From Candidatus Omnitrophota bacterium (GTDB lineage Bacteria > Omnitrophota > Gorgyraeia > Gygaellales > Profunditerraquicolaceae): 34,847 nucleotides of DNA. Every line of letters begins with the position of its first letter. The first letter of the stretch is position 1. Shown piece by piece: positions 5,765-15,247 of this stretch. Made by a program: the position numbers and the translations under genes. The notes below the pieces were generated by a model. It had not been told where the DNA came from. It did not search any database and was given only the letters and a program-made list of their open reading frames with translations. Location of the stretch: assembly GCA_026387405.1 (NCBI GenBank), contig JAPLLV010000068.1, positions 1 through 34,847 of the forward strand. Reading direction: 5' to 3'.

Positions 5765-6556
5765 TTATTCTTTAATTACCCTGCAGGAACGGGATATCCC
5801 TCTTTCGGAACGCTTGATAAAATCTATTAAGTAAGCGACTTCCGGGCAAGCGGAGGCTTCCTTAACCAGGCTTTCTAAGGCATGCCTGATCGAAAGCCCG
5901 GAGCTGAACAAGACATTGAAGGCGTGGGTTAACGCGTGGATTGAATCCCTGCTGATATTATTACGCCTTAAGCCCACCAGGTTTAAGCCGTAGACGCGCG
6001 TGGGATGGCCGTCGCAGGTGGAATAAGGCGGTATATCCTGCACCACCTTGGAACAGCCGCCGATGATGCAAAGAGTACCCAGATGCACAAACTGATGCAC
6101 TGCCACCAGCCCGCCTATTACCGTCTTGTCTTCTACTGTTACATGGCCGGCCAGAGTGGCATTATTGGCAAAGACGCAATTATCGCCTATCTTGCAATCA
6201 TGGGCAATGTGGGAATAAGCCATAAAGAGGTTACCGCTTCCGACGATAGTCTTGCCGCCTTCGCCTGTGCCGGGATTAAAGGTGCAGTACTCGCGGATAA
6301 TATTATTGCTTCCTATCTCAAGGTACGTAATCTCATCTTTAAATTTTAGATCCTGCGGACGGCTCCCCACTACCGCGCCACTAAAGATCTCGCAAGAGGA
6401 ACCAATCTTAGTATGGCCTTCAATGAAACAATGGGCGCCTATATTGGTGCCGGCGCCGATCTGCACATCGTCGCAAATAATAGTATAAGGCCCCACCGAA
6501 ATGTCATCGGCTAGTTTTGCCTTGCGGGAAACTACTGCGGTTTTGTGTATCTGCAT
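5765..6556 (-). CDS. lpxA: UDP-N-acetylglucosamine acyltransferase LpxA
   Basis: A 263-residue LpxA, which adds the first 3-O-acyl chain to UDP-GlcNAc in lipid A synthesis. Left-handed beta-helix hexapeptide repeats fill the first two thirds, including AHIAHDC-like SHIAHDCKIG with the family's catalytic histidine, then NNATLAGHV and GGLVAVHQFVHLG. The C-terminal helical domain (GLNLVGLRRNNISRDSI) is present. I start at MQIHKTAVV, the family N-terminus, one base after the lpxC-fabZ stop; the longer ORF runs back into lpxC-fabZ. Translational coupling is likely. Confidence 0.96.
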   Translation of the reverse strand: MQIHKTAVVSRKAKLADDISVGPYTIICDDVQIGAGTNIGAHCFIEGHTKIGSSCEIFSGAVVGSRPQDLKFKDEITYLEIGSNNIIREYCTFNPGTGEGGKTIVGSGNLFMAYSHIAHDCKIGDNCVFANNATLAGHVTVEDKTVIGGLVAVHQFVHLGTLCIIGGCSKVVQDIPPYSTCDGHPTRVYGLNLVGLRRNNISRDSIHALTHAFNVLFSSGLSIRHALESLVKEASACPEVAYLIDFIKRSERGISRSCRVIKE

Positions 6557-6557
6557 T

Positions 6558-7874
6558 CTAGGATTCAACCAGGGCAAACATGAGGTCTGCCTCGCAAACG
6601 AGCTTGCCTTCGACATAGGCCTTACCGTGTACCTGGCCGGTCTTGGATTTTATCCTTCCCGCCTCAACCTCCATCACAAGCTGGTCGCCCGGCAGGACGG
6701 TCTTTCTGAATTTTATATTGTCCGCGGCCAAAAAGAAGGCCAGCTTCCCACGGTTTTCCTCTGGAGCCAGCATCATCACCCCGCCTACCTGGGCCATAGC
6801 TTCAACGATCAACACCCCAGGCATCACCGGCCTTCCCGGAAAATGCCCTTTGAAAAAATAGTCATTGAGGGTCAGATTCTTAACGCCCGTGGCGCGCTTT
6901 CCCATCTCCAGAGAAAGGATCTTATCTACAAATAAAAACGGATCGCGATGCGGCAGTATCTTCTTAATAGCCTCCACATCCAACTCTCCCCCCAGGGGAG
7001 GATGGTATCCGGCGCCTACTCCGGCAGAAGTATTTTTTTGCTTCTCCCTCTGGAGCCTTTTTAAAAGCTTGAGATTCAGCGAATGCCCGCTTTTTAAAGC
7101 GATAATATGACCCCTGATCGGCTGGCCTAGGACGTAGAGGTCTCCCATGAGATCAAGGATCTTGTGACGCACAAATTCATCTTCAAAGCGCAACTTATTT
7201 TTGATCACGCCTGCTTTACCCACGACCAGCGTATTATCATAATTTGCCCCGCAACCCACGCCCTGGCTCAGCAATTCCTCCGCCTCATTCTCAAGACAGA
7301 ATGTGCGCGCCGGGGCGATCTCGGATTTAAAATTTTCCTGCCCGATCGTCAATTCCATAAACTGCGCCTTTAGCATAGGATGATCGTAGCTGAGCATATA
7401 GGAGATCTTAAATCCATCGTCCGGCACTGCCATAATCGAGGCCCCGTCTTCTTCCACAAAAACCGGCTCTCTTACGACATAATATTGCCGCGGCATATCC
7501 AATTCTTTGATGCCTGCCTTGATCAGCGCCTCGGCAAAATTCAGGCTGCTTCCGTCTAAACCAGGGATCTCGGAATTGTCTATTTCGATAATAAGATTGT
7601 CGATCCCTAATCCCGCCAATGCCGCCATGAGATGCTCGATGGTCTGGACTTCGGCAACGCCGTTGCCCAGGGAGGTCCTGCGCGGAGAGCGGCCCTGGGG
7701 GATCAATGACTCAACGCCTACCTTGACGCCGGATTTATCGGCGATGTCCGTGCGCACGAAAGTAATCCCCGTGCCAGGGCCAGAAGGTTTAAATTTAAGG
7801 TTAACTTGGCCTGCGGTGTGTAATCCGATACCGGAAAGACTGAATTCTCCGGAGATCGTCTTTTGTTTATCCAT
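6558..7874 (-). CDS. lpxC-fabZ: Bifunctional LpxC deacetylase / FabZ dehydratase fusion
   Basis: A 438-residue fusion. Residues 1-275 are LpxC, the zinc UDP-3-O-acyl-GlcNAc deacetylase: metal ligands H81 (TIEHLMAAL), H237 and D241 ([13 protein letters not shown]), and H264. Residues about 295-438 are FabZ, 3-hydroxyacyl-ACP dehydratase: [13 protein letters not shown], then the catalytic H344 in [13 protein letters not shown] and E358. Both active sites are intact. The fusion is known from Bacteroidetes and some candidate phyla and joins the committed step of lipid A synthesis to hydroxyacyl-ACP turnover. It overlaps the end of lpxD by eight bases and is followed one base later by lpxA. Confidence 0.97.
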   Translation of the reverse strand: MDKQKTISGEFSLSGIGLHTAGQVNLKFKPSGPGTGITFVRTDIADKSGVKVGVESLIPQGRSPRRTSLGNGVAEVQTIEHLMAALAGLGIDNLIIEIDNSEIPGLDGSSLNFAEALIKAGIKELDMPRQYYVVREPVFVEEDGASIMAVPDDGFKISYMLSYDHPMLKAQFMELTIGQENFKSEIAPARTFCLENEAEELLSQGVGCGANYDNTLVVGKAGVIKNKLRFEDEFVRHKILDLMGDLYVLGQPIRGHIIALKSGHSLNLKLLKRLQREKQKNTSAGVGAGYHPPLGGELDVEAIKKILPHRDPFLFVDKILSLEMGKRATGVKNLTLNDYFFKGHFPGRPVMPGVLIVEAMAQVGGVMMLAPEENRGKLAFFLAADNIKFRKTVLPGDQLVMEVEAGRIKSKTGQVHGKAYVEGKLVCEADLMFALVES

Positions 7875-8916
7875 GTTTTTGCGCCTTCTTGATCCCTTCT
7901 TCCAATTCTGCCAGCTTTTCCTTAAGCTGCTTTACCGATTCATAGAGCCTGGGCAGGTTTTGCACACAGGCATTTATTTTTTTGGCGACTTGGTGAGTCC
8001 TCGCGGGGTAACCCGAGACCATGGTATGAGGCGCAACGGACTTAGTCACGCCTCCCTGGGCCGCAACAATTGCCCCGTCTCCAATGGTGATATGCCCCAC
8101 CAATCCCGCCTGGCCGGCTAAGGTAACGCCGTTACCGATGATAGTCGAACCGGAGATACCCACCTGGGCTACAATAATCGAATTCTCTCCGATGATTACG
8201 TTGTGAGCAATATGCACAAGGTTGTCTATCTTGGTGCCCGCGCCGATCACGGTCTTATCAAAACGGGCCCGGTCAATGGCGGCATTGGCGCCGATCTCCA
8301 CGTCATCGCCGATCTCTACAGTCCCCACTTGCGGTATCTTATGATGAGAACCTTCGACATTCACAAAACCGAAACCATCAGAACCTATGGCAGTCCCGCT
8401 GTGCACGATGACCCGGTTGCCGATCGTGATACGCTCGCGGATGGTGACGTTGGGATAGATTAAGGTATCGCTGCCGATACGGCTGAACGCGCCTATGAAA
8501 CAACCCGAATAGATAATTGACCGGTCGCCGATAGATACATTATCCCCCACAACCGCGTAGGGGCCTATCGCGACGCCATTCCCCAGGGAAACGCCTTTAC
8601 CCAGCAGGGCGCTGGGATGGATCCCTACAGGATGCGCGGTGCCGGATGGCGCAAAAAGAAAAATTACCTTGGTAAAGGCCAGGGAAGGATTATCCGTGCG
8701 TATAATCGGCCGGGGAGAGATTTTCACGTCCCGGCCGGTAATAACCGCCGAGGCAGAAGTCTTTTCTAAGAGCGGCGCGTACTTGGGGTTGGCCAGGAAC
8801 GTGATCTCACCCGAACAAGCCTCCTTGATCCCGTTGACACCGCACACCACAGTATCCGCATCGCCGACTATCTCTCCGCCGATGATTTGGGCTATTTCTC
8901 TTAATGTCTTTTGCAC
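7867..8916 (-). CDS. lpxD: UDP-3-O-acylglucosamine N-acyltransferase LpxD
   Basis: A 349-residue LpxD that adds the N-linked hydroxyacyl chain after LpxC. An N-terminal uridine-binding domain ([29 protein letters not shown]) precedes a long left-handed beta-helix with hexapeptide repeats, including [10 protein letters not shown] with the family catalytic histidine and [12 protein letters not shown]. The C-terminus ends in a short coiled coil ([18 protein letters not shown]). The start codon is GTG with no strong Shine-Dalgarno, 21 bases after the skp-like stop. It belongs to the bamA-skp-lpxD-lpxC/fabZ-lpxA-lpxI operon. Confidence 0.96.
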   Translation of the reverse strand: MQKTLREIAQIIGGEIVGDADTVVCGVNGIKEACSGEITFLANPKYAPLLEKTSASAVITGRDVKISPRPIIRTDNPSLAFTKVIFLFAPSGTAHPVGIHPSALLGKGVSLGNGVAIGPYAVVGDNVSIGDRSIIYSGCFIGAFSRIGSDTLIYPNVTIRERITIGNRVIVHSGTAIGSDGFGFVNVEGSHHKIPQVGTVEIGDDVEIGANAAIDRARFDKTVIGAGTKIDNLVHIAHNVIIGENSIIVAQVGISGSTIIGNGVTLAGQAGLVGHITIGDGAIVAAQGGVTKSVAPHTMVSGYPARTHQVAKKINACVQNLPRLYESVKQLKEKLAELEEGIKKAQKHG

Positions 8917-8937
8917 TCAAAAATTCCCGTACCTGGC

Positions 8938-9450
8938 TTATTTCTTTGCAGCCGGCTTACCATTCAAAATAGCTATGATCTTATCGGTGATATCCAAGTT
9001 CTGAGACTGGTATATCAATACCCTCTCATTGAATACCAGGGTATAGCCTTCCTTGACAGAATACTGTTTTACCGCTCCTTCGATATCCTTCATGATCTCT
9101 TTCATCTTCTCATCCTGCTCTTTGCGCAGGTCAGTCTGTCTCTGGCGGTCAAATTCCTGAAGGGCCCTTACCTTGGCATCCAATTCGCCTTTTTTGGCTT
9201 CTTTTTCTTTATCGGCCAACAGGTTTATCTTATCCTGAAAACTCTTTACATCGGCGGCCTGTTTTTCTCTCTCATCGGTATAGGCCTTTTCCTTATCGGT
9301 CAATACCTTGTCGTAACTCTTGGTCTTGCCGTACTCGCTAAAGATGCGGCCTAAATCCACGTACGCCATTTTCTCCGCGGCAAACGAGACACCCGCGCAT
9401 AAAGCTAAACCGATCACCCCTCCCAACAATACTACGCCTAACCTTCTCAT
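8938..9450 (-). CDS. skp: OmpH/Skp-like periplasmic chaperone
   Basis: A 170-residue OmpH/Skp family protein. A signal peptide ends at about VSFA-AEK, followed by the family start KMAYVDLGRIFSEYGKTK. The middle is a long charged helical segment predicted to form the tentacle-like coiled coils that cage unfolded outer-membrane proteins, and the C-terminus (YTLVFNERVLIYQSQNLDITDKIIAILN) returns to the body domain. ATG with GGAGG upstream. It lies between bamA and lpxD, the standard place for this gene. Confidence 0.93.
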   Translation of the reverse strand: MRRLGVVLLGGVIGLALCAGVSFAAEKMAYVDLGRIFSEYGKTKSYDKVLTDKEKAYTDEREKQAADVKSFQDKINLLADKEKEAKKGELDAKVRALQEFDRQRQTDLRKEQDEKMKEIMKDIEGAVKQYSVKEGYTLVFNERVLIYQSQNLDITDKIIAILNGKPAAKK

Positions 9451-9538
9451 TTCGCTTCCTCCTTTTTAACGTTTTGGAATCATTGTCTTTATCCGCTCAA
9501 TTTATATTGAAGAAATATTCCCTTGCTTTGTAGAGCAA

Positions 9539-11896
9539 TTAAAAACCGTGGCTCATGCTAAAGTAAAACTTTCCACCCCCCTTCTTATCATCTCCAGTTT
9601 CCTTATTTAACGGCAGGCCGTAATCCAGCATTATCGGCCCGATGGGGGTTTTAATGCGCACACCCAAACCCATGCCTGATTTAAAACCGCCGGCACCTAT
9701 ATCGCCAGCTTTATCCCAGACATTGCCTATATCATAAAAGGTAGCCAGCTTCATAAAACTCAATACGGGATAAGTATATTCCGCGTTTCCTATTAACATG
9801 GAATCTCCGCCTTTGGGGTCACCCGAACCTTGATCTATGGGCCCGACTTTTCTCTCTCGATAACCCCTGATGGTATAGGCGCCGCCGGCGAAGAATCTCT
9901 CGTAAATCGGCACCTTAGTGCTATTACTATAGGGCTTGGCTAAACCGAGCCTCCCGCGTAATTCAAGCGATGAGTTCGCGAAAAACGGGATATAGTGAGA
10001 TGCCCGGCCTAAGAATTTATTAAAATCCTTGTCCCCGCCAAAAGGCCCGCCTGCCAGCTGATAAGAACCGGTGAGAAGATCTCCTCTGGTAGTGTCAAAG
10101 ACATTATCGCGGGTATCAAAGTTAAGGTCGTATTGCATGCTGCTGATCGAGTTAGAGCCTAACTCGTCGGTCAGGTCGCTGGTAGCATCTGAGCTAAGAT
10201 TACTGATCCTGATATTATCGTAGCGATAGGTCAGGTTCTGCTTGAGATATTCGGATATCTCGTTGCCTAACCGCAGATCCCCGCCGGTGACATTCTGGTC
10301 ATAGCCGTAGCCGACGTCCTGGTCCCTCTCGTGTATCTCTTTGTAGACATCGAATCCGAAGGAAACCGGGTAATCAAAAAGCCAGGGCTCGGTAAAACTT
10401 AAATTATACCCTTGGTTGATAGAGCCAAAAGAGGCCCGCATTTTCAGGTCCTGGCCCGCGCCGGTAAAATACGGGAAATTCTTCCAGTCAAAATTCTTCT
10501 GTTCGATCTCCACAAAACCCACAAACTGCTCAACCGTGCTGTAGCCGCCGCCGAAACTGAAAGCCCCGGTCTTGGCCTCTTTCACATCTACGATCAGGTC
10601 CTTTTTGTCCGGGGTAGCCGTATCCTCGGTATCATAGCTTATTTCATCGAAAAAGCCCAGATTCTGCAGCCGTTCCTTACTGCGGCGCAGCTTCTGGCCG
10701 TCGAATTTGTCTCCCGGGTGTATCCTTAATTCCCGGCGGATAACCAGGTCCCTTGTCTTAACATTGCCCCTTATCTTTATTTTATTCACATAGGCGATAT
10801 CGTTTTCTTTGATGTGGTAGCTGACATCCACGCGGCCGGAAGAAGAATTTACCGCAGTGGCCTCCTGCACCTGGGCCATGATGTAACCTTTGTCAAAGTA
10901 GACGCTCTGGATATTGGCAATATCTTGCTTTAAGCCATCCTGGCTAAAGACCCTGCCCGGCAGGCAGGCCTTAAGCTTGGAGATGATTTCTTTTTCGGCG
11001 ATCTCCTTGTTCCCGTCTATAGAAACATTGCCCACGAGATATTTCTTGCCTTCATTTATCTTTATCTGGATATACAAAAACGGGCGCTTGGCGTCAATCT
11101 GGGTGCCGTATTCCACTTCCACGTCGGCAAAACCCTGGTTATGATAAAAGGATTTTACGCGCTCTATGTCTTCCTTAAGCACCTCTTCCTTCAAGATCCC
11201 GGCATTAAAAAGCCAACCCCTCTTGGTTTTCAAAAGGCCGAGGATGCGCCTCTTGGTAAATGACTTATTACCTTTAATATAAATATCCCTGACGTGGATC
11301 CTTTTGCCCTCTACCACCGCAAATTGCACATCCGCCTTGTTGGTCTCTTTGTTAAGATCCACCTTGTAAGTAATCTCTGTTTGCGAGAAGCCCTTTTTCT
11401 CATACATCTTCCTGAGCGTACCTACATCTTCGTCAAGGCTCGGATAATCCAGGTATTGCGACTCCTTTGACTTCAGGCTCTCCTTTAATTTTTCGTCCTT
11501 CATGGTAAGGCGGCGGATGCCGGAAAAAGTGATGTGGGCGAGTAGCGGCCGCTCCACAACCGAGACAATAAGCTTCAGGCCGTTCTTATACTTCTCGGTG
11601 TCTATCTTTATATCGCTAAAGTATCCTAAGAGGTATAGCCGCTTCAGGTCATCGCTTACCACATTCTCCTGGTAAGCGGCGCCGATGCGCGATTTTAACT
11701 TTGAGATAATGGTGTTGGAGCTGATGGCTTTATTGCCTTTTACTTCTATGGCGGTGATAAATTCTTCGGGGGTACTCTGGGCCTGGGCCGCTGGAGACGA
11801 TGCGTCTTGACTGGAGCCTTGCGGCTTGTCTTCGGCGAAAGCTGCGAGGTGCGCCGACAGGAAAAATACAATTAACAGTAAGAGGACCTTACGCAT
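9539..11896 (-). CDS. bamA: Outer membrane assembly factor BamA
   Basis: A 785-residue BamA, the core of the machine that folds beta-barrel proteins into the outer membrane. A signal peptide (cleavage near AFA-ED) is followed by five POTRA domains (about residues 46-420) and a 16-strand barrel (about 430-785). The barrel contains the conserved loop motif YTIRGYRERKVGP, and the chain ends in FYFSMSHGF with the C-terminal phenylalanine expected of outer-membrane barrels. No Shine-Dalgarno is visible before the ATG; a promoter lies close upstream, giving a very short leader. First gene of the lipid A operon. Confidence 0.97.
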   Translation of the reverse strand: MRKVLLLLIVFFLSAHLAAFAEDKPQGSSQDASSPAAQAQSTPEEFITAIEVKGNKAISSNTIISKLKSRIGAAYQENVVSDDLKRLYLLGYFSDIKIDTEKYKNGLKLIVSVVERPLLAHITFSGIRRLTMKDEKLKESLKSKESQYLDYPSLDEDVGTLRKMYEKKGFSQTEITYKVDLNKETNKADVQFAVVEGKRIHVRDIYIKGNKSFTKRRILGLLKTKRGWLFNAGILKEEVLKEDIERVKSFYHNQGFADVEVEYGTQIDAKRPFLYIQIKINEGKKYLVGNVSIDGNKEIAEKEIISKLKACLPGRVFSQDGLKQDIANIQSVYFDKGYIMAQVQEATAVNSSSGRVDVSYHIKENDIAYVNKIKIRGNVKTRDLVIRRELRIHPGDKFDGQKLRRSKERLQNLGFFDEISYDTEDTATPDKKDLIVDVKEAKTGAFSFGGGYSTVEQFVGFVEIEQKNFDWKNFPYFTGAGQDLKMRASFGSINQGYNLSFTEPWLFDYPVSFGFDVYKEIHERDQDVGYGYDQNVTGGDLRLGNEISEYLKQNLTYRYDNIRISNLSSDATSDLTDELGSNSISSMQYDLNFDTRDNVFDTTRGDLLTGSYQLAGGPFGGDKDFNKFLGRASHYIPFFANSSLELRGRLGLAKPYSNSTKVPIYERFFAGGAYTIRGYRERKVGPIDQGSGDPKGGDSMLIGNAEYTYPVLSFMKLATFYDIGNVWDKAGDIGAGGFKSGMGLGVRIKTPIGPIMLDYGLPLNKETGDDKKGGGKFYFSMSHGF

Positions 11897-11920
11897 TTTT
11901 TTATGGATGATATTTTAGTT

Positions 11921-11948
11921 AGTATAACACAATCTTTACGGAATGCAA
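11921..11948 (-). promoter_or_regulatory. Candidate bamA operon promoter
   Basis: Minus-strand -35 TTGCAT and -10 TATACT are separated by 16 bases, with a predicted start about 18 bases before the bamA ATG. The leader has no Shine-Dalgarno, so initiation may be unusual. Confidence 0.55.
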
Positions 11949-11958
11949 TTATTTTAGA

Positions 11959-12669
11959 TTAATTGTAATCGCCGTAACAAGCTGGAGCCGGGATGCAATC
12001 CGAATAACAATTTGACAAGAACGTGTCCCTGCCTTTATTAACAGCGAACCAATTTGTCAGACATTTTTGATAAGCCTCATGGCAGGCCTTGTTTTCGGCG
12101 GTTATCCTCTTTATCAGCTTTCCCTGGTTCACCCGGGATGCCTTGGTTATTGCCAGTGCAATAAGGGTGTTACCGCCTGAGGGTTTGTATTTGACATGCC
12201 GCATCTCTAGCGCTGATAAATCCTTATCAGTAGCAAAAGCAGCGCTCTTGCAGTCGCCGATTATGATCAAATCTGAGGGTACTTGTTGATAATCTTTAGT
12301 TGAAAGGCCGTTTAAGATACTGTTGTATCCGTAAGAGATGTGGGCGCCATCCTTTTTTTCCGGAGAATCAAGATCTGCCGGGCAAGAGAGATATTTCAAG
12401 TCTCCCAAGGCGATGCTGTTGAGGAAGGGTTGGGCGGAAGAAGAATCGAGACAATAAGATAATCCCTTTTCCATAACACAGGAATTAAAGGCTGCCTGCA
12501 AGGCAATAAGCTTAGTTTCGCAGCTCTTGGTTGCGGAATCCGCCTTCATGGAGCGATACGCCCCAAAAGAAATGGTGGCCAGGATACCTATGACCACCAC
12601 CACCATTATAAGCTCGGCTACGGTAAACCCCCGCGCCAATTGAATATCGCTCCCCATCTTTTTTCTCAC
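11959..12669 (-). CDS. Type IV pilin-like / pseudopilin protein
   Basis: A 236-residue protein with a class III prepilin leader: LARG followed by FTVAELIMVVVVIGILATI, with glutamate at mature position 5 and a hydrophobic N-terminal helix. It should be cut and methylated by a prepilin peptidase and enter a type IV pilus or type II secretion-like filament. The rest is unassigned and has about nine cysteines, with a cysteine-rich C-terminus (SNCYSDCIPAPACYGDYN), suggesting disulfides. The start is GTG with AAGGA eight bases upstream; an ATG four codons in is an alternative. It follows the dnaB stop directly and is probably coupled to it, with no other pilus genes nearby. Confidence 0.88.
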   Translation of the reverse strand: MRKKMGSDIQLARGFTVAELIMVVVVIGILATISFGAYRSMKADSATKSCETKLIALQAAFNSCVMEKGLSYCLDSSSAQPFLNSIALGDLKYLSCPADLDSPEKKDGAHISYGYNSILNGLSTKDYQQVPSDLIIIGDCKSAAFATDKDLSALEMRHVKYKPSGGNTLIALAITKASRVNQGKLIKRITAENKACHEAYQKCLTNWFAVNKGRDTFLSNCYSDCIPAPACYGDYN

Positions 12670-14001
12670 TTATTCTATCCTTGCGAGATTCTCAAAACGC
12701 GTATATTCGTTGATAAAAGACAGCCTCAGCGTCCCTACCGGGCCGTTACGTTGTTTAGCGATAATGACGTCGGCAACCCCTTTTTCGGCATTGGGATTAT
12801 AATATTCTTCCCTTAATAAGAGCGCCACCACGTCCGCGTCCTGCTCGATCGCCCCGGATTCCCGCAGGTCCGAAAGCTGCGGCCGGTGGTCAGTGCGCGA
12901 TTCCACTGCCCGGGATAACTGGCTGATGGCGATAATCGGCACATTCAATTCGCGCGCCAGCGCCTTTAAAGAACGGGAGATATCCGAAATCTCCTGCTGC
13001 CTGCTTTCAGCGCCGCTTGAGCCGCGCATCAATTGAAGATAATCAACGATAACCAGTTTTATATCGTGATGGCTTTTGAGCCTGCGGGCCTTGGCGCGGA
13101 TCTCCATGGCGGAGATAGCCGGGGTATCGTCAATGTATATCGGGGCCTCTGAAAGCTTTCCCGCGGCAGCGGTGAGCCGCGGCCAATCCGAAGTGGCTAA
13201 ATATCCCGTGCGCACCTTATGCGCGTCCACCCGCGCGTGCGCGCAGAGCATCCTCTGCACGAGCTGCTCTTTAGACATTTCCAGGCTGAAGATCGCCGTG
13301 GGGATCTTCTCCACCACCCCTGCGTATTCGGCTATGCCTAAGGCGAACGCGCTCTTGCCCATTGAAGGCCTGCCGGCGATGATTATCAGATCCGACGGCT
13401 GCAACCCCGCGGTCTTGGAATCAAACTCGATATATCCGGTGGGCACGCCGGTGACATGCGCCTTGCGCTGATAAAGCTTATCTATGGTCTCGATACTCTC
13501 CTTGATGATCTCCTTGAGATGTATATAGCTGCCCGACATCCTCTTATTGCTGATCTCAAAGATCACCCGTTCCGCGTCATCTATAAGTTCATCTACGTTG
13601 CCGTCGCTTTCGTAACACCGTGAAATGATCTTGGTGCTGTTAGAGATAAGGTTACGCAGGATATTCTTCTCCCTGACGATATTCACATAATGGCTGATAT
13701 TAGCCGCTGTCGGCACGGAGTTCGCCAGTCCCGTTATAAAACTGGCCCCTCCCACCGCGTCCAGGATCTCCCTTCTCTTCAATTCGTCGGTGAGGGTGAT
13801 AAGATCTACCGGTTTATTAGAATTATACAGATCAACGATCGCGCCGAATACCTTTTTATGGGAGGGTTTGTAAAAAACATCCTCATCCAGGGTTTCCACG
13901 GCAACCGAAATTGCCTCCTCGTCAATAAGCATGGAACCCAGGACTGCGGCCTCGGCGTCGAGGTTCTGGGGGGGGATTTTTTCCGGGGAAGTATCGGCCA
14001 T
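12670..14001 (-). CDS. dnaB: Replicative DNA helicase DnaB
   Basis: A 443-residue DnaB, the hexameric helicase at the replication fork. The N-terminal domain starts PPQNLDAEAAVLGSML; the RecA-like C-terminal domain carries Walker A GRPSMGKSAFAL (K216), Walker B KLVIVDYLQLM, and the conserved RESGAIEQDADVV region. Length is typical and there is no intein. The ATG has no clear Shine-Dalgarno and is preceded by heptamer tandem repeats. It follows rplI, as in many bacteria. Confidence 0.97.
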   Translation of the reverse strand: MADTSPEKIPPQNLDAEAAVLGSMLIDEEAISVAVETLDEDVFYKPSHKKVFGAIVDLYNSNKPVDLITLTDELKRREILDAVGGASFITGLANSVPTAANISHYVNIVREKNILRNLISNSTKIISRCYESDGNVDELIDDAERVIFEISNKRMSGSYIHLKEIIKESIETIDKLYQRKAHVTGVPTGYIEFDSKTAGLQPSDLIIIAGRPSMGKSAFALGIAEYAGVVEKIPTAIFSLEMSKEQLVQRMLCAHARVDAHKVRTGYLATSDWPRLTAAAGKLSEAPIYIDDTPAISAMEIRAKARRLKSHHDIKLVIVDYLQLMRGSSGAESRQQEISDISRSLKALARELNVPIIAISQLSRAVESRTDHRPQLSDLRESGAIEQDADVVALLLREEYYNPNAEKGVADVIIAKQRNGPVGTLRLSFINEYTRFENLARIE

Positions 14002-14006
14002 AGGTT

Positions 14007-14050
14007 AGTTCACAGTTCACAGTTCACAGTTGACAGAGGATAGTTGACAG
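14007..14050. repeat. Heptamer tandem repeats upstream of dnaB
   Basis: The unit AGTTCAC occurs three times in tandem, followed by AGTTGAC, a diverged unit AGAGGAT, then AGTTGAC again. The array fills most of the 64-base gap between rplI and dnaB and occupies the place where a ribosome-binding site would be expected. Confidence 0.85.
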
Positions 14051-14065
14051 ATGGGATGTTTAGTT

Positions 14066-14509
14066 CTATTTCTTTACGACCCAAATCTTTATTTGCGCGC
14101 TCACCTCGGGATGAAGTTTTATGGGAACCTCGTAGATCCCAAGGCGCTTTATAGGCTCATCCAGGACGATGAGGTCTTTATCTATGTCGACACCATCTTC
14201 CTTTAAAGCTGCCGTAATATCCGCGGCTGAGATACTGCCGTAAATCTTCTCATCCTCCTGCGCTAAAACGGGCATGGTCAGGGATAGACCTGTAAGTTTA
14301 TCCCTTTGAGCCTCGGCGTCTTTTTTTAATTTTTCCTGTTCATGGGCCCTGCGCAGCTTCTCTTCTTCCAGGTGCTTAAGGTTTGCGGAAGAGAGAGGCA
14401 CGGCCAATTTATTAGGGAAAAGAAAATTACGGGCAAACCCGTCTTTTACCTTAACCACCTGGCCGCTGCGGCCGATCCTTTCAACGTCTTTATTTAAGAT
14501 AACTTCCAT
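14066..14509 (-). CDS. rplI: Ribosomal protein bL9
   Basis: A 147-residue L9 of the large subunit. The N-terminal RNA-binding domain has the signature MEVILNKDVERIGRSGQVVKVKDGFARNFL (family: VILLEDV..LGK.G.VV.VKDGYARNFL). A charged connecting helix (LEEEKLRRAHEQEKLKKD) leads to the C-terminal domain ending IKIWVVKK. Full length. It lies between rpsR and dnaB. Confidence 0.97.
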   Translation of the reverse strand: MEVILNKDVERIGRSGQVVKVKDGFARNFLFPNKLAVPLSSANLKHLEEEKLRRAHEQEKLKKDAEAQRDKLTGLSLTMPVLAQEDEKIYGSISAADITAALKEDGVDIDKDLIVLDEPIKRLGIYEVPIKLHPEVSAQIKIWVVKK

Positions 14510-14533
14510 GGGTTACTCCGTTTGAGCCCTCTT

Positions 14534-14788
14534 TTACGCGCGCGCATACGGCACCAACGCCAGGAACCGGGCCTTCTTGATCTCCTCGGCTACCCTCCTC
14601 TGGTGCTTGGCGCAATTACCAGAGAAACGGCTGGAGACGATCTTGCCCCTCTCCTTGATAAAAGACTCAAGAAGCCTGACGTCTTTATAATCTATCACCT
14701 TTGTCTTATCCGCGCAAAAGCGACAGAACCTTTTCTTGAATGCGAAACTTGGTTTTTTCTTTATCTGGATCTTTTCCCTAGACCTCAT
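14534..14788 (-). CDS. rpsR: Ribosomal protein bS18
   Basis: An 84-residue S18 of the small-subunit platform, partner of S6. Signatures are VIDYKDVRLLESFI and GKIVSSRFSGNCAKHQRRVAEEIKKARFLALVPY. It keeps cysteines in CRFC and GNC, consistent with the zinc-binding form of the protein. The start ATG overlaps the end of ssb by eleven bases, suggesting translational coupling. Confidence 0.97.
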   Translation of the reverse strand: MRSREKIQIKKKPSFAFKKRFCRFCADKTKVIDYKDVRLLESFIKERGKIVSSRFSGNCAKHQRRVAEEIKKARFLALVPYARA

Positions 14789-15230
14789 CAGTTTTTTCCT
14801 CGCTTTCTTCGCTCAACCATGATGTCTCAGTAGAAGGCTCCTGCGCAGGTTCTGCTTCAGCCTTTATGGGCTTGGGCTGTTCCTGCCTGGCGCCTCCCGA
14901 AGGACTGCCCATAAATTGGACCCGCTCCGCCCTCACTTCAATGACGCTGCGCTTGGCTCCTGCGGCATCCTCCCAGCTGCGCGACTGCAGCCTTCCCTCG
15001 ATAAACACGGGGCTGCCTTTATGTAAATACTGGTTACAGTTTTCAGCCTGCTTCTCCCAAGCCACGGCAGTCACAAAACAAACTTCTTCTTTGTATTCCT
15101 GGTTCCTGTCTTTGAATTTCCTGTTGACCGCCAGACGTAAATTCACCACCGCAGTGCCTTGCGGCGTATAACGCAATTCCGGGTCCTTGGTCAAATTACC
15201 CATCAGTAACACTTTATTAAAACTAGCCAT
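14778..15230 (-). CDS. ssb: Single-stranded DNA-binding protein
   Basis: A 150-residue SSB. The OB fold spans about residues 1-108 (FNKVLLMGNLTKDPELRYTPQGTAV, HKGSPVFIEGRLQSRSWED). The acidic tail ends EESEEKTDEV and lacks the classical DDDIPF tip, so its partner-binding tail is atypical. ATG with a GGGAG ribosome-binding site. In the rpsF-ssb-rpsR-rplI-dnaB cluster. Confidence 0.95.
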   Translation of the reverse strand: MASFNKVLLMGNLTKDPELRYTPQGTAVVNLRLAVNRKFKDRNQEYKEEVCFVTAVAWEKQAENCNQYLHKGSPVFIEGRLQSRSWEDAAGAKRSVIEVRAERVQFMGSPSGGARQEQPKPIKAEAEPAQEPSTETSWLSEESEEKTDEV

Positions 15231-15247
15231 TGTAAATTCTCCCTCGC

